NCBI RefSeq assembly: GCF_023544665.1 | Contig: NZ_JAMJFL010000008.1 | Location: 1 to 64,000 of the forward strand | Reading direction: 5' to 3' | DNA length: 64,000 bases | Source of the DNA: Streptomyces sp. YS415 | GTDB taxonomy: Bacteria > Actinomycetota > Actinomycetes > Streptomycetales > Streptomycetaceae | Part shown: piece after piece, positions 1 to 8,681 of the stretch | Layout: each line of letters begins with the position of its first letter | How positions within the stretch are numbered: position 1 is the first letter of the stretch | The notes under the pieces: generated by a model | Database searches by the model: none | What the model saw: only the letters and a program-made list of their open reading frames with translations | What the model was told of the DNA's origin: nothing | Made by a program: the position numbers and the translations under genes

Positions 1-883
1 CGACGTCGTGGCCGCCGCCGTCCACGGTGGTCAGCCACAGGTGCCGCAGCCGGGAGAGGCTCGTGTTGTCGTAGCCGGCCACGGACAGGTCGCGCGGCAC
101 GTCGAGGCCGAGTTCCCCGGCCGCCGAGAGCGCGCCGACGCAGGCGATGTCGTTGACGGCGAACACGGCGGTCGGCCGGTCGGGGCGGCCGAGCAGGCGG
201 ACCATGGCGCGGTAGCCGCCCTCCTCGGTCATGTCGCCGGCCTCGACGCGTGCGCCGTCCGCCAGGCCGTGCGCGCGCATCGTCGCCTCGAAGCTCCGCC
301 TGCGCAGTTCGCCGACCGCGCCGTACCCCGCGATGTGCGCGATGCGGCGGTGGCCGAGGCCGATGAGGTGCTCGGTGACCAGGCGGGCGCCCCGCTCGTC
401 GTCACCGGCGACGACGTCCACGCGCGGCGGCACCGCCTCGCGGGCGCCCGCCACGACCACCGGCATCCGCTCGGCTGCCGCCCCGAGGGCGGCCGGGTCG
501 GGCAGGGTGCCGACCACGACCAGACCGTCGACGCGCAGGTCGAGGAACGGGCCGGCGGGGTCCTGGCCGGTGCGGTGGTTGAGGCGGGCGTCCGCGAGCA
601 GCATGTGCAGGCCCTGGTCGTGCAGCAGGGGGTTCAGCCCGTCGAGCAGCTCCACGAACCAGGGGTTGCGCAGGTCGTTGAGGAGGACGCCGACGGTCCG
701 GGTGCGCCGCTCGCTGAGGCTGCGGGCGGCGGTGTTGGGCCGGTAGCCGAGTTCCCGCACGGCCCGCAGCACGGCCTCCCGCTTCTCGGGACGCACCTGC
801 TCGGAGCCGCGCAGCACCAGCGAGACCAGGGACTTGGACACGCCGGCCCGGTCGGCCACGTCACGGATCGTCGGCGGTCTCAT
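1..883 (-). CDS. LacI-family transcriptional regulator (3' end beyond window)
   Basis: DNA-binding repressor of the LacI/GalR family, truncated at its C-terminus by the window edge (294 codons visible; the family is usually about 330-345). The N-terminal helix-turn-helix reads TIRDVADRAGVSKSLVSLVL (residues 5-24). The following ligand domain has typical segments such as TVGVLLNDLRNPWF and, near the edge, LSVAGYDNTSLSRLRHLWL. The ATG at 883 is the only start that keeps the helix-turn-helix at the N-terminus. It is divergent from the Gfo/Idh/MocA gene at 996, and two matching palindromes lie between them, so autoregulation and control of that neighbour are likely. The effector is unknown, probably a sugar or cyclitol. 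Confidence 0.93.
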   Translation of the reverse strand, partial: MRPPTIRDVADRAGVSKSLVSLVLRGSEQVRPEKREAVLRAVRELGYRPNTAARSLSERRTRTVGVLLNDLRNPWFVELLDGLNPLLHDQGLHMLLADARLNHRTGQDPAGPFLDLRVDGLVVVGTLPDPAALGAAAERMPVVVAGAREAVPPRVDVVAGDDERGARLVTEHLIGLGHRRIAHIAGYGAVGELRRRSFEATMRAHGLADGARVEAGDMTEEGGYRAMVRLLGRPDRPTAVFAVNDIACVGALSAAGELGLDVPRDLSVAGYDNTSLSRLRHLWLTTVDGGGHDV

Positions 884-887
884 GTCA

Positions 888-899
888 TGGACCGTTCCA
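888..899. promoter_or_regulatory. Candidate LacI-family operator 1 (TGGACCGTTCCA)
   Basis: Imperfect 12-bp palindrome TGGACCGTTCCA, five bases upstream of the LacI-family ATG. It differs at one base from the perfect palindrome TGGACCGGTCCA at 970-981. Two near-identical sites with a central CG, flanking a divergent promoter pair, fit LacI-family operators. This copy would cover the initiation region of the regulator gene. Confidence 0.6.
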
Positions 900-914
900 T
901 GGGCCGTCCGGGCT

Positions 915-930
915 TGTCAAAGGGTTGACA
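915..930. promoter_or_regulatory. Divergent -35 elements
   Basis: TTGACA occurs on the minus strand at 920-915 and on the plus strand at 925-930, back to back between the LacI-family gene and the dehydrogenase. The plus-strand -10 is weak (CAGTGT at 949-954, spacing 18). These are probably the divergent promoters controlled by the flanking palindromes. Confidence 0.5.
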
Positions 931-969
931 CCCGGCGCACACCCCGCCCAGTGTGGACGAACAGGCTTC

Positions 970-981
970 TGGACCGGTCCA
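970..981. promoter_or_regulatory. Candidate LacI-family operator 2 (TGGACCGGTCCA)
   Basis: Perfect 12-bp palindrome TGGACCGGTCCA, fifteen bases before the ATG at 996 and downstream of the plus-strand -35 at 925-930. It pairs with the near-identical site at 888-899. The position is suited to blocking transcription of the dehydrogenase gene. Confidence 0.6.
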
Positions 982-995
982 AATAGGGGGCTGTC

Positions 996-2156
996 ATGGT
1001 GGATGCGCTCGGGGTCGCCGTCATCGGATTCGGCTGGATGGGGCGGGTGCACACCCAGGCCTACGCGCGCGTGCGCCACCACTATCCGCACCTGCCCCTG
1101 CGTCCGGAGCTGGTCACCGTCGCGGAGGAGGTGCCGGGGCGGGCCGAGGAGGCCGCGGCGCAGTTCGGTTTCGCCTCGACGACCCGGCACTGGCGGGAGG
1201 TGGCAGCCGACCCGCGGGTGCGGGCGGTCAGCATCACCGCCCCGAACTTCCTGCACCGCGAGATCGGCGTCGCGATGGCCGGGGCGGGCAAGCACATCTG
1301 GATCGAGAAGCCGGTCGGCCTGACCGCCGCGGACGCCCGCGCGGTCGCCGACGCGGTCGCGCAGGCCGGGGTGTGCGGCACGGTCGGCTTCAACTACCGC
1401 AACGCGCCCGCGGTGGAGAAGGCCCGCGACCTGATCGCCGCCGGGGAGATCGGCACGGTCACGCACGCGCGCGTGCGGCTGTTCAGCGACTACGCCGCCC
1501 ATCCCGAGTCCGCGCTGACCTGGCGCTACGAGCGCGAGCGGGGTGGCAGCGGGGTCCTCGGCGACCTCGCCTCGCACGGCGTGGACCTGGCCCGCTATCT
1601 GCTCGGCGAGCTGACCTCCCTCACCGCCGACACCGCGGTCTTCGTCCCCGAGCGGGCCCGCCCGACCGGCGCCACCGCGGGCCACACCCGGGTCCGGGGC
1701 GGCGCACTCGGCCCCGTCGAGAACGAGGACTACGTCAACTGCCTGCTCCGCTTCGCCTCCGGCGCCCGCGGTGTCCTGGAGGCCAGCCGGGTCGCGGTCG
1801 GCGAGCAGAACACCTACGGCTTCGAGGTCCACGGCACCCGGGGCGCACTGCTGTGGGACTTCCGCCGGATGAACGAACTCGGCGTCAGCCGCGGCACGGC
1901 ATACCAGGACCAGCCCGTCAGCACGGTCTACGTCGGCCCGGGCGACGGGGAGTTCGGCGCCTTCCAGCCCGGCGCCGGCAACGCCATGGGCTACGACGAC
2001 CTGAAGGTGGTGGAGGCCTACCGCTTCCTGCGGTCGATCGCCGAGCACAGGCCCTACGGCGCCACCCTCGCCGACGCCGTGCGCAGCGCCGACGCGCTCG
2101 AGGCCATGACCCGCTCCGCCGCCACGGGCACCTGGGCCGACCTGCCTACTCCGTAG
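996..2156 (+). CDS. Gfo/Idh/MocA-family NAD(P)-dependent oxidoreductase
   Basis: Cytoplasmic sugar or cyclitol dehydrogenase of 386 residues. The N-terminal Rossmann fold has the dinucleotide motif GFGWMG (residues 11-16). The family's EKP motif appears as IEKPVG, and the active-site region as SHGVDLARYLLGE, where the histidine is the expected catalytic residue. An AGGGGG ribosome-binding site at 985-990 supports the ATG at 996. It is divergent from the LacI-family gene, with paired operators between them. Its end overlaps the convergent second LacI gene by 11 bp. The substrate cannot be read from sequence; inositol-like compounds or aldoses are typical for the family. Confidence 0.92.
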   Translation: MVDALGVAVIGFGWMGRVHTQAYARVRHHYPHLPLRPELVTVAEEVPGRAEEAAAQFGFASTTRHWREVAADPRVRAVSITAPNFLHREIGVAMAGAGKHIWIEKPVGLTAADARAVADAVAQAGVCGTVGFNYRNAPAVEKARDLIAAGEIGTVTHARVRLFSDYAAHPESALTWRYERERGGSGVLGDLASHGVDLARYLLGELTSLTADTAVFVPERARPTGATAGHTRVRGGALGPVENEDYVNCLLRFASGARGVLEASRVAVGEQNTYGFEVHGTRGALLWDFRRMNELGVSRGTAYQDQPVSTVYVGPGDGEFGAFQPGAGNAMGYDDLKVVEAYRFLRSIAEHRPYGATLADAVRSADALEAMTRSAATGTWADLPTP

Positions 2157-3168
2157 GCATGTTGTACGGCGTCACCACCTGGATCGGGGACGGCAGCGAC
2201 GGCCCCGCGGGCGGCAGGGCGCCGTGCGCACGCATCACGTGGTGGCAGGCCTCGCGCAGGTCGTGGCGCAGGTCGTGGTGGAGGACGGCGGAGAGGCGGT
2301 GCTCGCGCAGCAGGCGGGTGTTGTCGTGGTCGAGGTCGTGCGCCACGAACACCGCGCACGCGCGGCCGAGTTCCTCGAAGGCCCGCAGGGTGGCGATGTT
2401 GCCGCCGCCGATGGAGTAGACGGCGCGGATGTCGGGGTCGCGTTCCAGGGCCGCCCGGACCAGGTCGTACTGGGTGGCGTCCAGGCCCTGGCCCTCGGCG
2501 ATCTCGACCAGGGCGCGCTCGGGGTGCCGGGCGCGCATCGCGCTGCGGAAGCCCATCTCGCGCTCCTCCTCGTTGCGGAAGAAGCCGCTGGAGAGGCTGG
2601 TGAGCACATTGCCGGGCCGGTCCCCGAGCCACTGGCCCATGAGGTAGGCGGCGGTCGCGCCCGCGGCCCGGTTGTCGATGCCGACGTAGGCCAGGCGCGG
2701 GGTGGCGGGCAGGTCGGTCACCAGTGTCACCACCGGGATCCCGGCCGCCGTCAGCCGGCCGACCGCCGCGGTGACCTCGGGGACGTCCGGCGCCTTGAGG
2801 ATGACGCCCTGCGAGCCGCGCCGCGCGATCCGGTCGAGCGTCCGGGTGAGCTCCGAGGCCGGCCCGGTCTCCCGGAAGTGGAAGCGCGAGCGGACCACCG
2901 CCGGGTGCAGGGACGGCAGTTCCGCCTCCAGGGCGGCCCGCACGGCGGTGGAGAACCGCTCCGGGGTCTGCATCACGATGTCGACCATGAAGGTACGGCC
3001 GACCAGCCGGACCTGGGTGCGCTGCCGGTCCAGGTCGGCCACGGCCCGGCGCACCTCGCGAGCGGTGCTCTCCCGCACCCCTCCCCTGCCGTTGAGGACC
3101 CGGTCCACGGTGGCCTCGCTCAGACCCGCCTGCCGGGCGATCTCCCGGATCGGGAAGGGGTGGCCCAT
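2146..3168 (-). CDS. LacI-family transcriptional regulator
   Basis: Repressor of 340 residues. The helix-turn-helix is PIREIARQAGLSEATVDRVL (residues 6-25), followed by the hinge and a periplasmic-binding-protein-like sensor domain (TFMVDIVMQTPERF, later VFVAHDLDHDNTRLL). AAGGAG lies just before the ATG. The gene is divergent from the dioxygenase, SDR and dehydrogenase operon starting at 3276, which it most likely controls. A 12-bp palindrome at 3222-3233 is the best operator candidate. The sequence SEATVDRVLNGRGGV resembles regulators of sugar or inositol catabolism, but the ligand is unknown. Confidence 0.93.
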   Translation of the reverse strand: MGHPFPIREIARQAGLSEATVDRVLNGRGGVRESTAREVRRAVADLDRQRTQVRLVGRTFMVDIVMQTPERFSTAVRAALEAELPSLHPAVVRSRFHFRETGPASELTRTLDRIARRGSQGVILKAPDVPEVTAAVGRLTAAGIPVVTLVTDLPATPRLAYVGIDNRAAGATAAYLMGQWLGDRPGNVLTSLSSGFFRNEEEREMGFRSAMRARHPERALVEIAEGQGLDATQYDLVRAALERDPDIRAVYSIGGGNIATLRAFEELGRACAVFVAHDLDHDNTRLLREHRLSAVLHHDLRHDLREACHHVMRAHGALPPAGPSLPSPIQVVTPYNMPTE

Positions 3169-3221
3169 GCCACGGCTCCTTGAGGGGTTTTTGATGGCTG
3201 CCTGCTGGTTGTTCGACGGCT

Positions 3222-3233
3222 TTGTCCTGACAA
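3222..3233. promoter_or_regulatory. Candidate operator TTGTCCTGACAA between divergent genes
   Basis: TTGTC and GACAA form a short inverted repeat around a CT centre, midway in the 107-bp gap between the LacI-family gene and the dioxygenase operon. TGACA repeats nearby (around 3236-3241). It is the only obvious symmetric element there. A role as operator is inferred from position alone. Confidence 0.35.
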
Positions 3234-3275
3234 GAATGACAGCACTGCGACACCCCTGTCACCGAAGGGACACCG

Positions 3276-4397
3276 ATGTCCTTCACTTCCCGGCTGTCCG
3301 CGCGGGACTGCGACCTCGACGCGTTCCGGGCATGCGTCGAGCGGACCACCGACCCCGCCGACTACCCGCACGCCGCCGCCGTCGAGCGCGGGGTGCTCGT
3401 CTACGAGGGGACCGTGCCCGAGGACGAGCTGGTCCGCGCCCTCAGCGACGGCCCCGGCGTGGTGGTCCTCCGCGGCGCCTTCGACCGGGAGGCCGTCGAC
3501 CGGGTCACCGAGGTGTTCGAGGCCCTGATCGCCGGGCAGCGCGCCTCCGGCACCGGCGGCGGCGACCACTTCGCGCGGCGCGGCGCCAACGACCGGATCT
3601 GGAACGCCCTGGAGAAGACCGCCCTGCACGACCCGGAGGCCTTCGCCGACTACTACGCCAACGACGCCCTGGCGCTGGTGTCCCGTGCCTGGCTCGGCCC
3701 GGGCTACCAGGTCACCTCGCAGGTCAACGTCGTCAACCCGGGCGGCGCCGCCCAGACCGCGCACCGCGACTACCACCTGGGCTTCCTGCCGGACGAGACG
3801 GCGGCCGCCTACCCCGCGCACGTCCACCGCCTCTCCCCCGTGCTGACCCTCCAGGGCGCCGTCGCCCACGGCGACATGCCGGTGGAGTCGGGGCCGACGA
3901 TGTACCTGCCGTACTCACAGACCTACGAGCCCGGCTATCTGGCCTGGCGGCGCCCGGAGTTCCAGCGCTACTTCGACGCCCATCACGTGCAGCTCCCGCT
4001 GGCGAAGGGCGACGCGGCCTTCTTCAATCCGGCCCTCTTCCACGCCGCCGGCACCAACCGCACCACGGACGTCCGGCGGACGGCCAACCTCCTCCAGGTG
4101 TCCTCCTCGTTCGGCCGGGCGATGGCGACGGTCGACCGGGAGGCGGTCGTCGACGCCGTGTACCCGGTGCTCCTCCAACGCCGGAGCGAGGGCGCGGACC
4201 CGGCACGGCTGGAGAACGTGATCGCCGCGAGCGCCGAGGGCTACCCCTTCCCCACCGACCTCGACCGCGACCCGCCCGTCGAGGGACTCGCCCCGCCCTC
4301 GCAGGCGGACGTGGTCCGGCGCGCGCTGCGCGAGGCATGGGCCCCGGGGACCCTGCGGGACGAGCTGCGGGCCCGCGCCGAGCGGCGCCGGAGCTGA
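3276..4397 (+). CDS. Phytanoyl-CoA dioxygenase (PhyH)-family Fe(II)/2-oxoglutarate oxygenase
   Basis: Probable non-haem iron, 2-oxoglutarate-dependent hydroxylase of 373 residues. The metal-binding HxD is in TAHRDYHLGF (around residue 167). The distal histidine is in NPALFHAAGTNRTTDVRRTA, followed by the arginine expected to bind 2-oxoglutarate. CGAAGGGA before the ATG at 3276 is a good ribosome-binding site. It is first in an operon with an SDR dehydrogenase (gap 16 bp) and a Gfo/Idh/MocA dehydrogenase, so it probably hydroxylates a sugar- or cyclitol-like substrate and not a fatty acyl-CoA. That substrate assignment is inference. Confidence 0.88.
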   Translation: MSFTSRLSARDCDLDAFRACVERTTDPADYPHAAAVERGVLVYEGTVPEDELVRALSDGPGVVVLRGAFDREAVDRVTEVFEALIAGQRASGTGGGDHFARRGANDRIWNALEKTALHDPEAFADYYANDALALVSRAWLGPGYQVTSQVNVVNPGGAAQTAHRDYHLGFLPDETAAAYPAHVHRLSPVLTLQGAVAHGDMPVESGPTMYLPYSQTYEPGYLAWRRPEFQRYFDAHHVQLPLAKGDAAFFNPALFHAAGTNRTTDVRRTANLLQVSSSFGRAMATVDREAVVDAVYPVLLQRRSEGADPARLENVIAASAEGYPFPTDLDRDPPVEGLAPPSQADVVRRALREAWAPGTLRDELRARAERRRS

Positions 4398-4413
4398 AAG
4401 GACCAGCTACGAC

Positions 4414-5190
4414 ATGGGACTTCTCGACGACAAGGTGGTCCTCGTCAACGGCGGCACCCAGGGCGTCGGCGCTGCCGTCGCACGCGCCGCCGTGCGCGAG
4501 GGGGCGGTCGTGGCCGTCACGGGCCGGCGCCCCGAACCCGGTGAGGCACTGGTCGCGGAACTGGCCGCCGCCGGCGGCAGGGCGCTGTTCGTCCGGGCCG
4601 ACCTGGCGGACGCCGAACGGGCCAGGGGCGCCGTCGCCGAGGTCGTTGCGGCCCACGGCCGGATCGACTGCCTGGTGAACGCGGCGGGGCTGACCTCCCG
4701 GGGCACCCTGCTGGACACCACACCCGAGCTGTTCGACCAGCACATCGCCGTCAACCTCCGGGCACCCTTCTTCGCCATGCAGGCCGCGGTCGCCGACATG
4801 GTGGCCCGTGCGGCGCCCGGCACGATCGTCAACGTCATCACCTCCTCGGCACACGGCGGACAGCCGTTCCTCGCCCCGTACGTCGCCGCCAAGGCCGGGC
4901 TGATCGGCCTGACCCGCAACGCCGCCCACGCGCACCGCTTCGACCGGATCCGGATCAACGGCCTGAACATCGGCTGGACGGAGACCGAGGGCGAGGACGC
5001 GACCCAGCGGACCTTCCACGGCGCCGGTGACGACTGGCGCGAACGGGCCGCCGCCGGGCTGCCGATGGGCCGACTCGGCCAACCGGCCGAGATCGCCGAC
5101 TTCGTGGTGTTCCTGCTCTCGGAGCGCTCCGGAGTGGTCACCGGATCGGTGATCGACTGGGACCAGAACGTCCTCGGCGGCCTCGACTGA
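4414..5190 (+). CDS. SDR-family NAD(P)-dependent oxidoreductase
   Basis: Classical short-chain dehydrogenase/reductase of 258 residues. The cofactor motif is NGGTQGVGAAVA (residues 12-23; the usual TG is replaced by NG). The NNAG-like motif reads VNAAG. The catalytic Ser and YxxxK are in SSAHGGQPFLAPYVAAKAG. AAAGGA precedes the ATG. It lies between the PhyH-like oxygenase and a Gfo/Idh/MocA enzyme, and all three are transcribed together. The likely role is oxidation or reduction of a hydroxyl or keto group on the same carbohydrate intermediate. Confidence 0.92.
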   Translation: MGLLDDKVVLVNGGTQGVGAAVARAAVREGAVVAVTGRRPEPGEALVAELAAAGGRALFVRADLADAERARGAVAEVVAAHGRIDCLVNAAGLTSRGTLLDTTPELFDQHIAVNLRAPFFAMQAAVADMVARAAPGTIVNVITSSAHGGQPFLAPYVAAKAGLIGLTRNAAHAHRFDRIRINGLNIGWTETEGEDATQRTFHGAGDDWRERAAAGLPMGRLGQPAEIADFVVFLLSERSGVVTGSVIDWDQNVLGGLD

Positions 5191-5216
5191 CACCCTCACC
5201 CAGGAGCTGCACCACC

Positions 5217-6221
5217 ATGCGCATAGGAATCCTCGGCCTCGGCCGCATCGGCGCCTTCCACGCCGAGACCCTCTCCGGACTCGACGCCGTCGACTCCCTC
5301 GTCCTCACCGACCCCTGCACCGACGCCGCGAAGTCCGCCGCCGAACGGTTCGGCGGCGAGGTCGTGGACTCGCCCGAGGCCCTGCTGTCCGCCGGGGTGG
5401 ACGGCATCGTCGTCGCGGCGGCCACGGACGCCCATCCCGCGCTGATCCTGGCCGGGGTGACGGCAGGCGTCCCCGTGTTCTGCGAGAAGCCCGTCGCCCG
5501 GACCATGCCCGAAGGCGTCCGGGTGCTGCGGGCCGTGGAGGGCGCGGGCGTGCCGGTCCAGATCGGCTACAACCGCCGCTTCGACGCCGGTTTCGTCGCC
5601 GCGCGGGCCGCCGTGCAAGCCGGTGAGCTGGGCACCCTGCACACGGTGCGGTCGACCACGCTGGACCCGGCGCCCCCGCCCGCCGCGTACATCGCCGCCT
5701 CCGGGGGCATCTTCCGGGACTGCTCGGTGCACGACTTCGACATCATCCGCTGGGTGACGGGGCGCGAGGTCCGCGAGGTGTACGCGGTGGGCGGCAACCG
5801 GGGCGCCGACTACATCGCGCGGGCGGGCGACGCCGACACCACGGGCGCGATCCTCACCCTGGACGACGGCACACTCGCGACGGTCTCCAACTCCCGGCAC
5901 AACGCCCGCGGTTACGACGTCCGGATGGAGCTGCACGGTATGCGGGACTCCATCGCCGTGGGTTTGGAGGACAAGCTGCCGCTGCGCTCGGTCGAACCCG
6001 GGGCCGCCTTCCCCGCGGGCACCCCGCACGACTTCTTCATGGACCGCTTCGCCGCGGCCTACCGCGCCGAACTCGCCGCGTTCATCGAGGTGGTGGCCGG
6101 CGCCCGGACCTCCCCGTGCACGGTCGCGGACGCCCTGGAGGCCGGCTGGATCGCCGAGGCGTGCACCCGGTCGCTGCACGAGCACCGCCCCGTCACGGTG
6201 GCGGAGGTACGGCAGGCGTGA
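5217..6221 (+). CDS. Gfo/Idh/MocA-family oxidoreductase, inositol 2-dehydrogenase-like
   Basis: 334-residue dehydrogenase beginning MRIGILGLGRIGAFHAETL, with the GLGRIG dinucleotide-binding loop. The CEKPVAR segment (around residue 92) holds the catalytic lysine. The active-site segment DCSVHDFDIIRWVTG carries the D...H pair typical of myo-inositol dehydrogenases. It is the last gene of the operon starting at 3276, 26 bp after the SDR gene. Similarity to IolG-type enzymes is judged from motifs only; another cyclitol or aldose is possible. Confidence 0.9.
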   Translation: MRIGILGLGRIGAFHAETLSGLDAVDSLVLTDPCTDAAKSAAERFGGEVVDSPEALLSAGVDGIVVAAATDAHPALILAGVTAGVPVFCEKPVARTMPEGVRVLRAVEGAGVPVQIGYNRRFDAGFVAARAAVQAGELGTLHTVRSTTLDPAPPPAAYIAASGGIFRDCSVHDFDIIRWVTGREVREVYAVGGNRGADYIARAGDADTTGAILTLDDGTLATVSNSRHNARGYDVRMELHGMRDSIAVGLEDKLPLRSVEPGAAFPAGTPHDFFMDRFAAAYRAELAAFIEVVAGARTSPCTVADALEAGWIAEACTRSLHEHRPVTVAEVRQA

Positions 6222-6245
6222 GCGGGCCGGCACCGCTGCCGCGGG

Positions 6246-6273
6246 GCCGGGCGCACCCCCGGCCGCGCCCGGC
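6246..6273. terminator. Bidirectional hairpin between convergent genes
   Basis: Perfect 9-bp inverted repeat, GCCGGGCGC at 6246-6254 and GCGCCCGGC at 6265-6273, with a 10-base loop. It lies in the 54-bp gap between the plus-strand dehydrogenase and the convergent VOC gene. There is no U tract, as is usual in Streptomyces. It could terminate transcription from both sides. Confidence 0.6.
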
Positions 6274-6275
6274 GG

Positions 6276-6689
6276 TCAGCCCTGCGACTCGCTGATGTTG
6301 ACCATCCACGGCACGCCGAAGCGGTCGGTGCACATGCCGAACACATCGCCCCACATCTGCTTCTCCAGCGGCACCGACACCTGGCCGCCCTCGGACAGCC
6401 GCTCCCAGTAGCCGCGCAGCTCCGCGTCGTCGTCGCCGCTCAGGCTCACGGAGAAGTTGTTCTCCGCGCTCTTCTCGGTGCCGGGCGGGTTGTCGGCGCC
6501 CATGAGGGTGAAGCCGCTCGGGGTCTCCAGCATGCCGTGCATGATCTTGTCGGCCATCGGGGCGTCCGCCTGCCCGATGTCGCCGTAGGTGTTCAGGTCC
6601 AGGGTGCCGCCGAAGACCTCCTGGTAGAACTCCATGGCCTGCCGGGCGTCACCGGCGAAGGTCAGGTAGGGGTTGAGTCGCGAAGCCAT
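6276..6689 (-). CDS. VOC-superfamily (PhnB/glyoxalase-like) protein
   Basis: Small 137-residue vicinal-oxygen-chelate fold protein beginning MASRLNPYLTFAGDARQAME, a start typical of PhnB-like proteins. It contains FYQEVFGG and ends in DRFGVPWMVNIS, the family's usual terminal strand. The ATG at 6689 is chosen because GGAGG lies about seven bases upstream; a longer frame reaching 6749 would add a non-conserved N-terminus. It lies 78 bp downstream of the transporter operon on the same strand. The function of such proteins is generally unknown. Confidence 0.88.
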   Translation of the reverse strand: MASRLNPYLTFAGDARQAMEFYQEVFGGTLDLNTYGDIGQADAPMADKIMHGMLETPSGFTLMGADNPPGTEKSAENNFSVSLSGDDDAELRGYWERLSEGGQVSVPLEKQMWGDVFGMCTDRFGVPWMVNISESQG

Positions 6690-6767
6690 CACAAGCCTCC
6701 CGGAGCGGGAACGGTCACTGCTGTGCACGCTAGCGCGCGGCACGGACAACGGCCCGCCGAGCGCCGC

Positions 6768-7787
6768 TCAGTCGTACAGCGCGGGCCGCTCGGCGAGCTC
6801 CACCGTCACCCGGCCGCCCTCGCGCAGGGCCCGGATCCCCGCCTCGCACACGGCGGCCGCCGCGTAGCCGTCCCAGATGCCCGGCCCGGTGACCTCGCCG
6901 CGCCGGGTGGCGTCGACCCAGGCCTGGACCTCCCGGTCGTAGGCGTCGGCGAACCGTTCGGTCCAGTCCTGGGCGATGCTGCCGCCCCAGCGGCCGGCCG
7001 TGGCGGTGACCAGGTCGTGGGCGTCGCCGATGCGGGCGGTGCCGCGTTCGCAGACCGCCTCGGCCTGCACCTGGTAGCCGAATCCGCAGTTGACGAAGAT
7101 CTCCACGTCCGACAGGGCGCCGCCGGAGGTCTCCAGGACGACGAACTGCGGGTCGGCCAGGCCCTCGGGGGCGTCGGCGGAGGGCGCCGGGCGCAGCACG
7201 GTGACCGCCGTGATCTCGTGGCCGAGCAGCCAGCGCGTGACGTCCACCTCGTGGGCGACGGAGTCGGTGATGAGCATCTCGGAGGTGAAGAAGTCCGGGC
7301 TCGCGACATTGCGGTGCCGGTTGTGCAGCATCAGGGGACGGCCCAGGCGCCCGGTCTCCAGCAGCGCCTTGAGCCGCGCGTACTCGGGGTCGTAGCGGCG
7401 CATGAACCCGACCTGGACGCGGCGCCGGCCGAGGGCCTGCTCGGCCTCGACCAGGCGCAGCGCGGAGGCGGCGTCGGGGGTGAGGGGCTTCTCGCACAGC
7501 ACGGGCAGGTCGTGTGCGAAGGCGGCCATCAGCGCGGCCTCGTGCGCGGGGCCGGGTGAGGCTACGAGGACGGCGTCGACGTCCGCCGACGCCATCGCCG
7601 CGGCCGGGTCGGTGTGCACGGCGCAGCCGCCGGCGCGGGCGGCCACGGCCTTCGCCCGCTCCTCGTCGACGTCCACCACGGCGGTGACCCGCGCTCCGCT
7701 GATCACTTCCTGGATGCGGCGGACGTGGTCGGCGCCCATGCGGCCGGTTCCGATGACGGCTACTCCGAGCGGTGCGCTCTCAGGCAC
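6768..7787 (-). CDS. Gfo/Idh/MocA-family oxidoreductase, myo-inositol 2-dehydrogenase-like
   Basis: 339-residue dehydrogenase with dinucleotide motif GTGRMG (residues 13-18), the CEKPLT lysine motif and the active-site segment [16 protein letters not shown]. These closely follow IolG-type inositol dehydrogenases. The GTG start at 7787 overlaps the end of the TIM-barrel gene by 8 bp, so the two are translationally coupled. It is the last of five genes in the operon that starts with the ABC-transporter lipoprotein. It probably performs the first oxidation of the imported cyclitol or sugar. Confidence 0.92.
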   Translation of the reverse strand: MPESAPLGVAVIGTGRMGADHVRRIQEVISGARVTAVVDVDEERAKAVAARAGGCAVHTDPAAAMASADVDAVLVASPGPAHEAALMAAFAHDLPVLCEKPLTPDAASALRLVEAEQALGRRRVQVGFMRRYDPEYARLKALLETGRLGRPLMLHNRHRNVASPDFFTSEMLITDSVAHEVDVTRWLLGHEITAVTVLRPAPSADAPEGLADPQFVVLETSGGALSDVEIFVNCGFGYQVQAEAVCERGTARIGDAHDLVTATAGRWGGSIAQDWTERFADAYDREVQAWVDATRRGEVTGPGIWDGYAAAAVCEAGIRALREGGRVTVELAERPALYD

Positions 7788-8679
7788 CGCAGGACCTCAG
7801 GAACTTCCGGGTGCGCACCGCGATCGGCAGCGGCCGGTCCGGCTCGCAGGGGTACATGTCCTGCTCGACGATGGCGAAGAGCTCGACCCCGAGCCGCTGC
7901 GCCGCCACCAGTACCGGTTCGAGATCCGGGACCCCGGAGGGCGGTTCGCACATCACGCCGCGCTGCACGGCGGGCCCGAACGGGACCTCGTCGCGCACGA
8001 CCTCCGCGAGGATCTCCGGGTCCACCTGCTTGAGGTGGAGGTAGCCGATGCGTTCGCCATAGGTCTCGATCAGCTTGACGCTGTCGCCGCCGCAGTAGGC
8101 ATAGTGCCCGGTGTCCAGGCAGAGGTTGACCAGCTCGGAGTCGGTGGAGTCGAGGAACCGCTCCACATGGTCCTCGGTGTCCAGGTGGGTGTCGGCGTGC
8201 GGGTGGACCACGATGTCGAGGCCGTAGGCCTCCTTGACCTCGTGCCCGAGCCGTTCCATGCCCTTGGTGAGGTGGGCCCACTGCTCACCGGTCAGCTCCG
8301 GCGGTTCCAGGATCTCGGCGGTCTTGTCGTCGCGCCAGAAGGAGGGGATGACCACGAGGTGGCGGGCGCCCATCGCCTGGGTGAGGGCGGCGACCTGGCT
8401 GACGTGCTCCCAGGTGGACTCCCACACGGACGGGCCGCGGTGCAGGCCGGTGAAGACGGTGCCGGCGGACACCGTGAGGTTCCGGCGGGCGACCTCGTCG
8501 GTGAGCCGGGCCGGGTCGGTGGGGAGATAGCCGTACGGGCCGAGCTCGATCCACGCGTATCCGGCCTCGGCGACCTCGTCCAGGAAGCGCTGCCAGGGCA
8601 CCTGCCGGGGGTCGTCGGGGAACCACACGCCCCAGGAGTCGGGGGCCGAGCCGACCCGGATGCGGTCGAGTGCCGCCAT
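7780..8679 (-). CDS. Sugar phosphate isomerase/epimerase-like TIM-barrel protein (IolE/IolI type)
   Basis: 299-residue xylose-isomerase-like TIM barrel. Metal-site segments are visible: [42 protein letters not shown] and IVEQDMYP. This spacing is typical of inosose dehydratase or isomerase enzymes (IolE/IolI). The ATG at 8679 is preceded by GAAGGAAAGG; a longer frame upstream runs through the ATPase gene and is not coding. It lies 2 bp after the ABC ATPase gene and overlaps the dehydrogenase gene. Together with that dehydrogenase it suggests the oxidation-dehydration steps of inositol-type catabolism. Confidence 0.88.
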   Translation of the reverse strand: MAALDRIRVGSAPDSWGVWFPDDPRQVPWQRFLDEVAEAGYAWIELGPYGYLPTDPARLTDEVARRNLTVSAGTVFTGLHRGPSVWESTWEHVSQVAALTQAMGARHLVVIPSFWRDDKTAEILEPPELTGEQWAHLTKGMERLGHEVKEAYGLDIVVHPHADTHLDTEDHVERFLDSTDSELVNLCLDTGHYAYCGGDSVKLIETYGERIGYLHLKQVDPEILAEVVRDEVPFGPAVQRGVMCEPPSGVPDLEPVLVAAQRLGVELFAIVEQDMYPCEPDRPLPIAVRTRKFLRSCGA

Positions 8680-8681
8680 GT

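Noticed and set aside
953..2419. Long plus-strand frame overlapping the first dehydrogenase in another frame
   Set aside because: The translation is Arg/Gly/Pro-rich with no domain, while the other frame gives a complete Gfo/Idh/MocA enzyme.
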